Positions 46,328 through 55,533 of a stretch of DNA of 64,000 bases are shown one piece after another (position 1 is the first letter of the stretch; every line of letters begins with the position of its first letter). Under the pieces are notes generated by a model. The model saw only the letters and a list, made by a program, of their open reading frames with translations. It was not told the origin of the DNA and searched no databases. Position numbers and translations under genes: made by a program. This stretch comes from Ensifer sp. LC163 (GTDB lineage Bacteria; Pseudomonadota; Alphaproteobacteria; Rhizobiales; Rhizobiaceae). The DNA lies in assembly GCF_001695855.1 (NCBI RefSeq), contig NZ_MBSS01000006.1, positions 98,866-162,865 of the forward strand. Reading direction: 5' to 3'.

Positions 46328-49300
46328 ATGAGCCAGACCCAGCTTCAAAAATCCAGCCCAAAGGCCGATGCGGCCCCGGCACCCTTTGCCGACTTCGCAC
46401 CGCCGATCCGTGCGCAGAGCACGCTGCGCCAGGCGATCACCGCCGCCTACCGCCGGCCCGAGACCGAAGCCCTGCCGCCGCTCGTAGAAGCCGCAACGCT
46501 GCCGGCCGAGACACAGAAGGCAGCGGCCAGGACCGCCCGCAAACTGATCGAAGCCCTGCGCGCAAAACACAAGGGTTCCGGCGTCGAAGGACTGGTGCAC
46601 GAATATTCGCTGTCGAGCCAGGAAGGCGTGGCGCTGATGTGCCTGGCCGAGGCGCTGCTGCGCATTCCCGACACCGCGACACGCGACGCGCTGATCCGCG
46701 ACAAGATCGCCGACGGTGACTGGAAGTCGCATCTGGGTGGCGGCCGCTCGCTGTTCGTCAACGCCGCGACCTGGGGCCTGGTCGTTACCGGCAAGCTGAC
46801 GTCCACCGTCAACGACCGCAGCCTTTCTGCCGCGCTGACGCGCCTGATCGCCCGCTGCGGCGAACCGGTGATCCGCCGTGGCGTCGACATGGCGATGCGC
46901 ATGATGGGCGAGCAGTTCGTCACCGGCGAAACCATCGACGAGGCGCTGCGCCGCTCGCGCGCGCTCGAGCAGAAGGGCTTCCGCTACTCCTACGACATGC
47001 TGGGCGAAGCCGCGACCACGGCCGCCGACGCCGAGCGCTACTACCAGGATTACGAGACGGCGATCCATGCCATCGGCAAGGCATCGGCCGGACGCGGCAT
47101 CTATGAAGGTCCCGGCATCTCGATCAAGCTTTCGGCGCTGCATCCGCGCTACGTGCGCGCGCAGTCGGCCCGCGTCATGGACGAGCTTCTGCCGAAGGTG
47201 AAGGCACTCGCCGTCATCGCCAAGAAATACGACATCGGCCTCAACATCGATGCCGAGGAAGCCGACCGGCTGGAACTCTCGCTCGATCTGCTCGAAGAGC
47301 TTTGCCTCGATAAGGACCTCTCGGGCTGGGACGGCATGGGCTTCGTGGTCCAGGCCTATGGCAAGCGTTGCCCCTTCGTGCTCGACTTCATCATCGACCT
47401 CGCCCGTCGCTCCGGCCGCCGCGTCATGGTTCGTCTCGTCAAGGGCGCCTATTGGGACGCCGAGATCAAGCGCGCCCAACTCGATGGCCTCGAAGACTTC
47501 CCGGTCTACACCCGCAAGATTTACACCGACGTCTCCTACATCGCCTGCGCCCGCAAGCTGCTGGCGGCAACGGACGTGATCTTCCCGCAGTTTGCCACCC
47601 ACAACGCCCAGACGCTCGCCACCATCTACGAACTGGCCGGCAAGGACTTCCAGGTCGGCAAGTACGAGTTCCAATGCCTGCACGGCATGGGCGAGCCGCT
47701 CTATGACGAGGTCGTCGGCAAGGCCAATCTCGACCGGCCGTGCCGCATCTATGCGCCGGTCGGCACCCACGAGACGCTGCTTGCCTATCTGGTTCGCCGC
47801 CTGCTCGAAAACGGCGCCAACTCCTCCTTCGTCAACCGCATCGCCGACCCCAAGGTATCGATCGACGAGCTGGTCGCCGATCCCGTCGACATCGTGCGCG
47901 GCATGCCGGTGGTCGGCGCGCCGCATGCGCAGATCGCCCTGCCGGTCGGCCTCTTCGGCGATGCACGTCCGAACTCCGCCGGCCTCGACCTTTCCAACGA
48001 GAGCTCGCTCGCATCGCTGACCGAGGCGCTCAAGGCAAGTGCTGCCGTCAACTGGCGCGCGGTTCCGCAGCTGGCAACCGGTCCGGCAGCAGGCGAGTCC
48101 CGCCCCGTCGTCAACCCCGGCGACCACCGCGATATCGTCGGCACTGTCACCGAGGCATCGGAAGCGGACGCCCGCCAGGCGGCAAGCCTTGCCTCGAAGG
48201 CGGCGTCGAGCTGGTCGGCGGTTTCACCGGCAGAGCGTGCCGCATCCCTGGTGCGTGCCGCCGACATCATGCAGGCCCGCATGCCGACGCTGCTCGGCCT
48301 GATCGTGCGTGAAGCCGGCAAGTCGCTGCCGAACGCCATCGCCGAAGTGCGCGAAGCGATCGACTTCCTGCGTTACTATGCCGAACAGACCCGCCGCACC
48401 CTTGGCCCTGCCCACAAGGCGCTCGGACCGATCGTCTGCATCAGCCCGTGGAACTTCCCCTTGGCGATCTTCGCCGGCCAGATTGCCGCGGCGCTGGTCG
48501 CCGGCAATCCGGTGCTGGCAAAGCCCGCTGAGGAAACCCCGCTGATCGCCGCCGAAGGCGTGCGCATCCTGCACGAAGCCGGCATCCCCGCCGACGCGCT
48601 GCAGTTCCTGCCCGGTGACGGCCGCATCGGCGCGGCACTGGTTGCCGCCCCCGAAATCGCCGGTGTCATGTTCACCGGTTCGACCGAAGTCGCACGCCTC
48701 ATCCAGGCGCAGCTTGCCGACCGGCTGTCGCCGTCCGGCCGGCCGATCCCGCTGATCGCAGAGACCGGTGGCCAGAACGCCATGATCGTCGACAGCTCGG
48801 CGCTCGCCGAACAGGTCGTCGGCGACGTGATCGCCTCGGCCTTCGACAGCGCCGGCCAGCGCTGCTCGGCGCTGCGCGTGCTGTGCCTGCAGGAAGATGT
48901 CGCCGACCGTATTCTCGCCATGCTCAAGGGCGCACTGCACGAGCTGAAGATCGGCCGTACCGACCGGCTTTCGGTCGATGTCGGTCCGGTTATCACCGCG
49001 GAAGCCCAAGGGATCATCGAGAAGCATATCGAAACCATGCGCGGCATGGGCCGCAAGGTGGAACAGATCGGCCTCGCATCTGAAACCGAGCTCGGCACCT
49101 TCGTACCGCCGACGATCGTCGAACTCGAAAAGCTCGCCGATCTCAAGCGTGAGGTCTTCGGCCCCGTGCTGCACGTCATCCGCTACCGCCGCGACGACCT
49201 CGATCTTTTGATCGACGATATCAACGCGACGGGCTACGGCCTGACCTTCGGCCTGCACACCCGCCTCGACGAAACGATTGCCCATGTCACCGCACGGGTG

Positions 49301-50035
49301 AAGGCCGGCAACCTCTACGTCAACCGCAACGTCATCGGCGCCGTCGTCGGCGTGCAGCCCTTCGGCGGCCGCGGCCTTTCGGGCACCGGCCCGAAGGCCG
49401 GCGGTCCCCTCTATCTCGGCCGTCTCGTTGTCACCGCCCCGGTGCCGCCGCAGCACAGCTCCGTGCACACCGATCCGGCACTGCTCGATTTCGCCAAATG
49501 GCTCGACGGCAAGGGTGCCAGGACGGAAGCCGAAGCGGCCCGCACCGCCGGCAGCAATTCGGCACTCGGCCTCATCTCCGAGCTTCCGGGCCCGGTTGGC
49601 GAGCGCAATCTCTACGCCCTGCATCAGCGCGGCCGCGTGCTCCTGGTGCCCGCTACCGAAACCGGCCTCTACCACCAGCTCGGCGCAGCACTTGCGACCG
49701 GCAACGCCGTCGTCATCGACGCGGCATCGGGCCTGCAGTCCTCGCTGAAGCATCTGCCGGCCAGCGTTTCTGCCCGCCTGTCCTGGTCGAAGAATTGGTC
49801 GGCCGACGGTCCGTTTGCCGGCGCGCTGGTCGAAGGCGAAGGCGAGCGCGTCCGCGAGGTCAGCAAGGCGATCGCCGGCTTGCCGGGGCCGCTGGTTCTG
49901 GTCCAGGCCGCCTCGACCGGCGAGATCGGCCGCAACCCGGACGCCTATTGCCTCAACTGGCTGCTGGAAGAGGTGTCCACCTCGATCAACACGGCCGCCG
50001 CCGGCGGCAATGCCAGCCTGATGGCGATCGGCTGA
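46328..50035 (+). CDS. putA: Bifunctional proline dehydrogenase / delta-1-pyrroline-5-carboxylate dehydrogenase
   Basis: A 1235-residue PutA that oxidises proline to glutamate at the membrane surface. The proline dehydrogenase barrel (about 190-480) has SIKLSALHPRY, LNIDAEEADRLELSLDL and RLVKGAYWDAEIKRAQ. The aldehyde dehydrogenase (about 560-1000) has ISPWNFPLAIFAGQIAAALV, AETGGQNAMIVDSSA and the catalytic cysteine in FDSAGQRCSALRVL. A C-terminal domain of about 230 residues follows. It lacks the N-terminal ribbon-helix-helix repressor domain of E. coli PutA. The start at 46328 follows GGAGG. Confidence 0.96.
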   Translation: MSQTQLQKSSPKADAAPAPFADFAPPIRAQSTLRQAITAAYRRPETEALPPLVEAATLPAETQKAAARTARKLIEALRAKHKGSGVEGLVHEYSLSSQEGVALMCLAEALLRIPDTATRDALIRDKIADGDWKSHLGGGRSLFVNAATWGLVVTGKLTSTVNDRSLSAALTRLIARCGEPVIRRGVDMAMRMMGEQFVTGETIDEALRRSRALEQKGFRYSYDMLGEAATTAADAERYYQDYETAIHAIGKASAGRGIYEGPGISIKLSALHPRYVRAQSARVMDELLPKVKALAVIAKKYDIGLNIDAEEADRLELSLDLLEELCLDKDLSGWDGMGFVVQAYGKRCPFVLDFIIDLARRSGRRVMVRLVKGAYWDAEIKRAQLDGLEDFPVYTRKIYTDVSYIACARKLLAATDVIFPQFATHNAQTLATIYELAGKDFQVGKYEFQCLHGMGEPLYDEVVGKANLDRPCRIYAPVGTHETLLAYLVRRLLENGANSSFVNRIADPKVSIDELVADPVDIVRGMPVVGAPHAQIALPVGLFGDARPNSAGLDLSNESSLASLTEALKASAAVNWRAVPQLATGPAAGESRPVVNPGDHRDIVGTVTEASEADARQAASLASKAASSWSAVSPAERAASLVRAADIMQARMPTLLGLIVREAGKSLPNAIAEVREAIDFLRYYAEQTRRTLGPAHKALGPIVCISPWNFPLAIFAGQIAAALVAGNPVLAKPAEETPLIAAEGVRILHEAGIPADALQFLPGDGRIGAALVAAPEIAGVMFTGSTEVARLIQAQLADRLSPSGRPIPLIAETGGQNAMIVDSSALAEQVVGDVIASAFDSAGQRCSALRVLCLQEDVADRILAMLKGALHELKIGRTDRLSVDVGPVITAEAQGIIEKHIETMRGMGRKVEQIGLASETELGTFVPPTIVELEKLADLKREVFGPVLHVIRYRRDDLDLLIDDINATGYGLTFGLHTRLDETIAHVTARVKAGNLYVNRNVIGAVVGVQPFGGRGLSGTGPKAGGPLYLGRLVVTAPVPPQHSSVHTDPALLDFAKWLDGKGARTEAEAARTAGSNSALGLISELPGPVGERNLYALHQRGRVLLVPATETGLYHQLGAALATGNAVVIDAASGLQSSLKHLPASVSARLSWSKNWSADGPFAGALVEGEGERVREVSKAIAGLPGPLVLVQAASTGEIGRNPDAYCLNWLLEEVSTSINTAAAGGNASLMAIG

Positions 50036-50061
50036 TCGCCGTAAGGCTAACATTGACGACA

Positions 50062-50085
50062 CCTCTCCCCGCACGCGGGGAGAGG
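50062..50085 (+). terminator. Hairpin after putA
   Basis: CCTCTCCCCGC-AC-GCGGGGAGAGG is an 11-bp perfect stem 27 bases after the putA stop, without a T-run. It may be part of a repeat as well as a terminator. Confidence 0.5.
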
Positions 50086-50101
50086 GAAACGATCTAGTCC
50101 T

Positions 50102-50243
50102 CCTCATCCCTGTGCTTGTCCCAGGGATCCAGCCGCGCCGTGTCCACGGCGCCAATAAACCGCTCCAGTAAGAATGAGAAAACGACTCTCCCACGGCGCG
50201 GACGCACCGTGACTGGATTCCTGTGACAGGCACAGGGATGAGG
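50102..50243. repeat. Long inverted repeat, rhizobial intergenic type
   Basis: CTCATCCCTGTGCTTGTC near 50102 pairs with GACAGGCACAGGGATGAG near 50242, and GGGATCCAG pairs with CTGGATTCC inside. An internal GCGCCGTG/CACGGCGC pairing is also present. I recall near-identical sequences in other rhizobial intergenic regions. It fills most of the putA-IMPACT gap. Confidence 0.65.
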
Positions 50244-50311
50244 GTTGAATAACCTGGGATGGCGCCAATCCGCCCAATCCGCTATCAGCGTTGAACAAAC
50301 GGAAGCAGCGG

Positions 50312-50896
50312 ATGTTCACCCTCAAGCACATCGAAACGGCAACACAGGACGTCAAGAAGAGCCGGTTTCTGGCAATCTGCGCGCCCGTGCCCGACGAGCA
50401 GGCGGCGAGGGCCTTCCTCACCGCCCATTCGGACCCGGCGGCCAACCACAACTGCTGGGCCTGGCGCATCGGCCAGGCCTATCGCTTCAACGATGACGGC
50501 GAGCCGAGCGGCACTGCGGGCAAACCGATCCTTGCTGCGATCGACGGGCAATCGCTCGATCGCGTCGTCGTCGTGGTCACGCGCTGGTTCGGTGGCATCC
50601 TGCTTGGCAGTGGTGGCCTGATGCGCGCCTATGGCGGCACCGCGGCGCTCTGCCTGCGCGCGGCCGAGAAGATCGAAATGATCGAGACGGTGCACGCCAC
50701 CATTGCCTGCGACTTTGCCGATCTGGCGCTGATCAAGGCCCGTCTTCTGGCCCGTGACGTGACGATCGCCGGTGAAACCTTCACCGACAAGGGGCCGGTG
50801 ATGACCGTCGACATGCGCAAGGACGAGGCGGACGGCATTTTTGCCATGGTCACCGATCTCAGTCGCGGGCGCGCGGTCATTTCTACCGAAGACTGA
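50312..50896 (+). CDS. IMPACT/YigZ family protein
   Basis: A 194-residue protein of the UPF0029/YigZ family. The conserved core includes KKSRFLAICAPV, NCWAWRIG, FNDDGEPSGTAGKPIL and VVVTRWFGGILLGSGGLMRA. Bacterial members are of unsettled function; eukaryotic IMPACT regulates translation control kinases. The start at 50312 has GGAAG upstream. It appears to be a single-gene unit before the aldo/keto reductase. Confidence 0.88.
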   Translation: MFTLKHIETATQDVKKSRFLAICAPVPDEQAARAFLTAHSDPAANHNCWAWRIGQAYRFNDDGEPSGTAGKPILAAIDGQSLDRVVVVVTRWFGGILLGSGGLMRAYGGTAALCLRAAEKIEMIETVHATIACDFADLALIKARLLARDVTIAGETFTDKGPVMTVDMRKDEADGIFAMVTDLSRGRAVISTED

Positions 50897-50984
50897 CGAC
50901 TTCCCTTTGCAGGTCAAATCATCATAAAAACGACCGACAAACTGAATAACCGACAACAATATCGACGCCAGGGAGATGATCAGC

Positions 50985-51971
50985 ATGAAAACGAGAATTC
51001 TGGGCAAGACGGGCGCGACGATTTCCGAGGTCGGCTTCGGCGCGTGGCAGATTGGCGGATCCTGGGGCGACGTCAGCGAAACGGACGGCAAGCGCGCGCT
51101 GAATGCAGCACTCGACAGCGGCGTCACCTTCGTCGACACCGCCGACGTCTATGGCGACGGCCGGTCCGAAAAGATCATCGCCGCCGTCCTGAAGGAGCGC
51201 GGCGGCGAAAAGCCGTTCGTCGCCACCAAGGCCGGACGCAGGCTGAACCCGCACGTCACCGAAGGTTATACCGGCGCCAATATCGAGGCCTTCATCGATC
51301 GCAGCCTCGGCAATCTTGGCGTCGAAACGCTGGATCTCGTGCAGCTTCACTGCCCGCCGACCGAAGTCTATTACCGCCCGGACCTGTTCGGCGCGCTCGA
51401 CCAGCTCGTCACCAAGGGCAAGATCCGCCATTACGGCGTCTCGGTCGAGAAGGTCGAGGAAGCGCTGAAGGCGATCGAATATCCGGGTGTCGCCACCGTC
51501 CAGATCATCTACAACATCTTCCGCCAGCGCCCGCAGGACCTCTTCTTCGCGGAAGCGAAAAAGAAGCATGTCGGCGTCATCGTGCGCGTGCCGCTCGCCT
51601 CCGGGCTGCTATCGGGCAAGATCACCCCCGACACGGCGTTTGCCGCCGACGACCATCGCAACTTCAACCGCCATGGCGAAGCCTTCGATGTCGGCGAGAC
51701 CTTCGCAGGCGTGCCCTTCGAGGCGGCACTGGAAGCCGTCGAGCAGCTTCGCCCGCTGGTGCCCGCAGGCGTGCCGATGGCGCAGTTCGCGCTGCGCTGG
51801 ATCCTGGAGCAGGAAGCCGTCTCCGTCGTCATCCCCGGCGCCCGCAACGAGGCGCAGGCGCAATCCAATGCGGCTGCCAGCGCGCTGCCTGCCATCGATG
51901 GAGAAACCAGGGCCGCCATCGCCGCGCTTTACGCGCGGCTGGTCAAGGTTCATGTTCATCACCGCTGGTAG
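50985..51971 (+). CDS. Aldo/keto reductase
   Basis: A 328-residue NADPH-dependent oxidoreductase with a TIM-barrel fold. The catalytic tetrad is visible: D and Y in FVDTADVYGDGRSEKII, K in VATKAG and H in LVQLHCPP. C-terminal cofactor residues are in SVVIPGARNEAQAQSN. The substrate is unknown. The start at 50985 is preferred over 50976, because GGGAGA is then at normal distance. Confidence 0.88.
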   Translation: MKTRILGKTGATISEVGFGAWQIGGSWGDVSETDGKRALNAALDSGVTFVDTADVYGDGRSEKIIAAVLKERGGEKPFVATKAGRRLNPHVTEGYTGANIEAFIDRSLGNLGVETLDLVQLHCPPTEVYYRPDLFGALDQLVTKGKIRHYGVSVEKVEEALKAIEYPGVATVQIIYNIFRQRPQDLFFAEAKKKHVGVIVRVPLASGLLSGKITPDTAFAADDHRNFNRHGEAFDVGETFAGVPFEAALEAVEQLRPLVPAGVPMAQFALRWILEQEAVSVVIPGARNEAQAQSNAAASALPAIDGETRAAIAALYARLVKVHVHHRW

Positions 51972-52060
51972 AATGCATCGCCGCTGCCGACCGGCCTGAC
52001 CGACGGTGGTTGACACGGCCCTGGCGGGCACACAGACGCGCCAGGGCGGGAGAAGGGACC

Positions 52061-52498
52061 ATGGCCGACCCTTTCATGCTGCAACGATTTGTCGACGCTC
52101 AGGAGCGCGTCTATGCGGCGGCGCTCGACGAGTTGCGACGCGGCCGCAAGGAGACCCACTGGATGTGGTTCGTCTTCCCCCAGCTTGCGGGGCTCGGGCA
52201 TTCGCCAATGGCCGCGCGCTTCGCCGTTTCCGGGCTCGCCGAAACCAGGGCCTACCTCGCCCATCCAATCCTCGGGCCAAGGCTCATCGACTGCACCGAG
52301 ACCGTCAACGGGATTACGGGGCGTTCGGCACACGAAATCTTCGCAAGCCCTGATGATATGAAGTTCCGCTCGTCGATGACACTGTTTTCGAAGGCGTCAG
52401 CCGCGGGCAACGTCTTTGGGCAAGCGCTCGATCTTTATTTCGCGGGGGAAGAGGATCGGCGGACGCTCGATCTGCTCGGCCGGTCTTCGTCAGGATGA
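52061..52498 (+). CDS. DUF1810 family protein
   Basis: A 145-residue soluble protein with the DUF1810 hallmarks: LQRFVDAQERVYAAALDELR, then KETHWMWFVFPQL, LGHSPMAARFA, AYLAHPILGPRL and DDMKFRSSMTLF. It resembles the calpastatin/YbeA-like group of unknown function, sometimes associated with ADP-ribose-type folds. GGGAGAAGG precedes the ATG. Confidence 0.88.
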   Translation: MADPFMLQRFVDAQERVYAAALDELRRGRKETHWMWFVFPQLAGLGHSPMAARFAVSGLAETRAYLAHPILGPRLIDCTETVNGITGRSAHEIFASPDDMKFRSSMTLFSKASAAGNVFGQALDLYFAGEEDRRTLDLLGRSSSG

Positions 52499-52553
52499 CA
52501 GGCAGGCGCTCGGTGGCGGCAGGCGCCACGGGCGTTCGGTTTGCGGGTCCCGG

Positions 52554-52658
52554 TTACACGCCGTGCGCAGCGCTCGCGAGGAAGAACAGGATCACGAAAG
52601 CGCAGACGGAAAGCCCGGCAACGATCACCAGCAGCTCTTTCATCATGTAACGATACAT
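52554..52658 (-). CDS. 34-residue membrane microprotein
   Basis: An open frame starting MYRYMMKELLVIVAGLSVCA and ending AAHGV. It is a short positive N-terminus followed by one hydrophobic helix (LLVIVAGLSVCAFVILFFLA). An ideal ribosome site AGGAGG lies six bases before the ATG, and codon use fits the genome. No homologue is recalled. It is transcribed opposite to its neighbours. Confidence 0.6.
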   Translation of the reverse strand: MYRYMMKELLVIVAGLSVCAFVILFFLASAAHGV

Positions 52659-53109
52659 CGGGCGCCTCCTTTCCATCAGCCGTACGGCTCTTTTTATATG
52701 GGAATCGGACCGGCCGTTTTTCAGTCGCAGGCTTCAAAAGATCGTGAGGATGCCCTCCCCTTTTCCGGCCGCCGCAGACGCCTCCGGATGCTTTCGTCCG
52801 CCCCTCATCAGGCGCAACGCAAGTAAGCAACCTCTACGTTATATTATACTAATACATAGATTTATCACAACCGTTCTTGCGGCTCACCGAGGCACATCAT
52901 GGTCGGATGGAACGGCGAGCCAGTCCCTGTTTTTTGAGTCGCAACGCAAGTGTGGCGCCGACGAAGAAGCCTCGCAAACATAGCCGGATCTTCAATCAAC
53001 CGAATCGGGCGCGCGTGCGCTTGTGGCCGCAGGCTCGTCGTTGACTTCGCAGGTGATGAGAGGAGAATGTCCCTTTATGCGTCACAACGTGAGACGAAGG
53101 GCGCCAACT
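52659..53109. other. 451-base region without a recognised gene
   Basis: It contains an AT-rich block (TTATATTATACTAATACATA near 52840), unusual for this genome and a possible promoter. CGCAACGCAAGT occurs twice (near 52814 and 52940). No credible coding frame was found. Confidence 0.4.
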
Positions 53110-53580
53110 ATGACTATCGCAAGGAAACTTCAGGACTATATCGACGGCGAAGGGGTCGCCTACGACACCGTCGCCCATCATCGTACAGCGACAACCAGCC
53201 AGTCGGCGCGAGCTGCGCATATCCCGGGCAGCAGACTGGCCAAGTCAGTCGTCGTACACCACGAAATGGGGTACGTCCTCGCCGTTGTTCCGAGCACGCA
53301 CCGGATCGAGCTCTCCACATTGCAGAGTGTTATGAACAAGCGCCTTGGCCTCGCCTCGGAGGAGGAGGTCAGTTCGCTTTTCGCCGATTGCGACATTGGC
53401 GCGGTGCCGCCGATCGGATCAGCCTACGATGTGCCGATGATCCTCGACGAAAGCCTCGGCGACGCCAGCGACGTCTATTTCGAAGGCGGCGACCACAAAA
53501 CACTGGTGCATGTCACCGGGCCTAACTTTCGCAGCCTGATGAAGGATGCGCAGGTCGCTCGCTTCAGCCACCTACCGTAG
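53110..53580 (+). CDS. YbaK/EbsC-family aminoacyl-tRNA deacylase-like protein
   Basis: A 156-residue single-domain protein of the YbaK/ProX editing family. Motifs include YIDGEGVAYDTVAHHRTATT, RLAKSVVVH with the conserved lysine, IELSTLQSVMNK and AVPPIGSAYDVPMILDES. Members clear misacylated tRNAs such as Cys- or Ala-tRNAPro. The start at 53110 fits the family; an ATG at 53077 with GGAGAA upstream would add 11 residues. Confidence 0.85.
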   Translation: MTIARKLQDYIDGEGVAYDTVAHHRTATTSQSARAAHIPGSRLAKSVVVHHEMGYVLAVVPSTHRIELSTLQSVMNKRLGLASEEEVSSLFADCDIGAVPPIGSAYDVPMILDESLGDASDVYFEGGDHKTLVHVTGPNFRSLMKDAQVARFSHLP

Positions 53581-53793
53581 ACGCGACGATCCTGCATCGT
53601 GCGCCTCGCAGCGGTCGACGCGGAGTGGTGCCTGCGGGGGGCCCAGAGAGCGTGTTGGAAGCCACGCCTTCACCTGCGATCTTTAAAGTTCACGGAGGAC
53701 TGAAAGACTGGCACAGAAGAACGCACCAAAACATAGGTGGGAACGTCTAGGGAATGCTGAGGAATGTGCCTTCAGTTAAGGCTTTGAAATTGT

Positions 53794-53870
53794 TGGCGCA
53801 CCCGAAGAGATTCGAACTCCTGACCCCCAGATTCGTAGTCTGGTGCTCTATCCAGCTGAGCTACGGGTGC
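53794..53870 (-). tRNA. tRNA-Arg (anticodon ACG)
   Basis: On the minus strand the acceptor GCACCCG pairs with CGGGTGC, followed by G and an encoded CCA. The anticodon stem CCAGA/TCTGG has loop CTACGAA, giving ACG. The T loop is TTCGAAT. The flanking bases 53581-53793 and 53871-54029 hold nothing recognised. Confidence 0.95.
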
Positions 53871-54029
53871 GTTCCGAAGCGGCGAACCGCTTGCGTGGCG
53901 ATCCTCTAAAACGTCCTTCCGGGGATTGCAAGCGCCTTTCCCGAAAAAAGTTTCATTTTTACGACGGAAAGGTCTGAAGCTGTGGATTGGCAAGGCGAAA
54001 TCGGCGTCCGATATCGCCCGCAAACCCCT

Positions 54030-55511
54030 TCAATGGCGGGCTTTTGAGCGAAACGCATCGAGCGGTACCGGGCGATCCGGTAATTCTATGCGAAAAAGCG
54101 TTCCCGGCGTCGGCTTCTCGACCAGAGCGATCGTTCCACCATGGGCGAGCACCAGTTCGCGCGCAATCGCCAGGCCAAGGCCGGTGCCGCCGGAGCGTGC
54201 CGAGCCGCGGAAGGCGGCAAAAAGGTTCTCGCGCGCCTTCGGCGGCATGCCTGGGCCGGTATCGTCGACGGAAATGGTGACGACGCTGCCCATGCGCATC
54301 GCCGAAACGCTGACGACGCGTGGCCGGCCGTCCCCGGCCTCGTGATTCGTCAGGGCCTGGACGGCGTTGCGGCAGATATTGTGCACCACCCGGAACAATT
54401 GCTCGCTGTCGGCATCGACCTCAAGGTCGTCCTGCACCTGAATCTGGAACTCGATGCCGGATTGCGGATCGATCGAAAGCAGCTCGGCGACATCGGAGAC
54501 CAGCGGCCTGAGTGCGACGAAACGGCGGTGCGGCTCGGCCTCGGTCGTGCGGCCGTAGGAGAGAACCTCGCGGGTATAGCCGACGGCCCGATCGATCGCC
54601 CGCAGCAGCGTCGGCGCGAAGCGCTTGACGACGGGATCGTCGACATCGGCGAGACGGTCGGAGATCAGCTGCGCGGACGACAGGATGTTGCGCATGTCGT
54701 GGTTGATCTTCGACACCGCCAGGCCAAGCTCGGCAAGACTCTTCTGCTGCTTCAGCGTCTTCTGCAGCTCGCGCTGCATGCTGGCCAGATGCTGGCCGGC
54801 GACCGCCAGTTCGTCACGCCCTTCCGGCGGAACGAGCACACGCGCCGGATTGGAGGGATCGTCGGAGAATTCCTGCATGCTCGCCGTCATCCGCCGGATC
54901 GGCACGATCAGCATCCGGTTGATGGCAAGAAAGATCAGGGTCGCGGTAATCAGCGAGATGATGATCGACAGGAAGAACACGTTGCGGGAATAGACGAGCA
55001 TCGCCTTGTGCAGGCTGGCGTCCGCCATGACCAGTTCGATCACCGCGTCGCTTTCACCGAGCGGCCCATAGACGCGCACCACCCGGTCGCCACCGAAGAG
55101 CAGCGTATCGAACGCATCGCGGATCGCGGCAAAGGCAGTGAAATTGGCAGTGTCGTATTCGCCGTCGATCTCGGAGGGCATGTCGGCGGCGGCGATCATC
55201 CGCGAGGCATCCTTGCGGCGAATGACGATCGCCTTGGTGCCCGTCGCCATCAGTGTGTCATCCTGCACGTTGCGCGGCAGCTCGACATTCTGCAGGCCGT
55301 CGACGACGACGGCAGCGGCAGCGACGGTGTTCAACCGATCCTGCAGCCAGCGGATGCGCATGTTGGCAACCGAGGGCACAAAGATCAGTACCTCGGCCAG
55401 CATGACGAAAACGATCGTCAAAAGCAGCAGCTTGCCCGAAAGCCCGCGGAAGAAGCCCGCTGCGGCTCGCGGCGCTTCACTCACCGTCGTCGGCTGCGCC
55501 CCTTCGCTCAT
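54030..55511 (-). CDS. Orphan membrane sensor histidine kinase
   Basis: A 493-residue kinase. TM1 is about 27-48 and TM2 about 177-198, enclosing a periplasmic sensor of roughly 125 residues. A HAMP linker (about 200-255) leads to the phosphoacceptor H271 in SKINHDMRNILSSAQLI, which differs from the common HELRTPL box. ATPase motifs are HNICRNAVQAL, DDTGPGMP and GGTGLGLAIAREL. No response regulator is adjacent, so its partner is unknown. The start at 55511 (MSEGAQPTTVSEAP) gives a normal cytoplasmic N-terminus. The next gene upstream on the same strand ends 22 bases away. Confidence 0.87.
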   Translation of the reverse strand: MSEGAQPTTVSEAPRAAAGFFRGLSGKLLLLTIVFVMLAEVLIFVPSVANMRIRWLQDRLNTVAAAAVVVDGLQNVELPRNVQDDTLMATGTKAIVIRRKDASRMIAAADMPSEIDGEYDTANFTAFAAIRDAFDTLLFGGDRVVRVYGPLGESDAVIELVMADASLHKAMLVYSRNVFFLSIIISLITATLIFLAINRMLIVPIRRMTASMQEFSDDPSNPARVLVPPEGRDELAVAGQHLASMQRELQKTLKQQKSLAELGLAVSKINHDMRNILSSAQLISDRLADVDDPVVKRFAPTLLRAIDRAVGYTREVLSYGRTTEAEPHRRFVALRPLVSDVAELLSIDPQSGIEFQIQVQDDLEVDADSEQLFRVVHNICRNAVQALTNHEAGDGRPRVVSVSAMRMGSVVTISVDDTGPGMPPKARENLFAAFRGSARSGGTGLGLAIARELVLAHGGTIALVEKPTPGTLFRIELPDRPVPLDAFRSKARH

Positions 55512-55533
55512 CGTCCCGAAAATTCCCTGTCCG

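Noticed and set aside
46301..50233. Minus-strand open frames of about 600-670 residues opposite putA
   Set aside because: No recognisable motif; putA is fully supported on the other strand.
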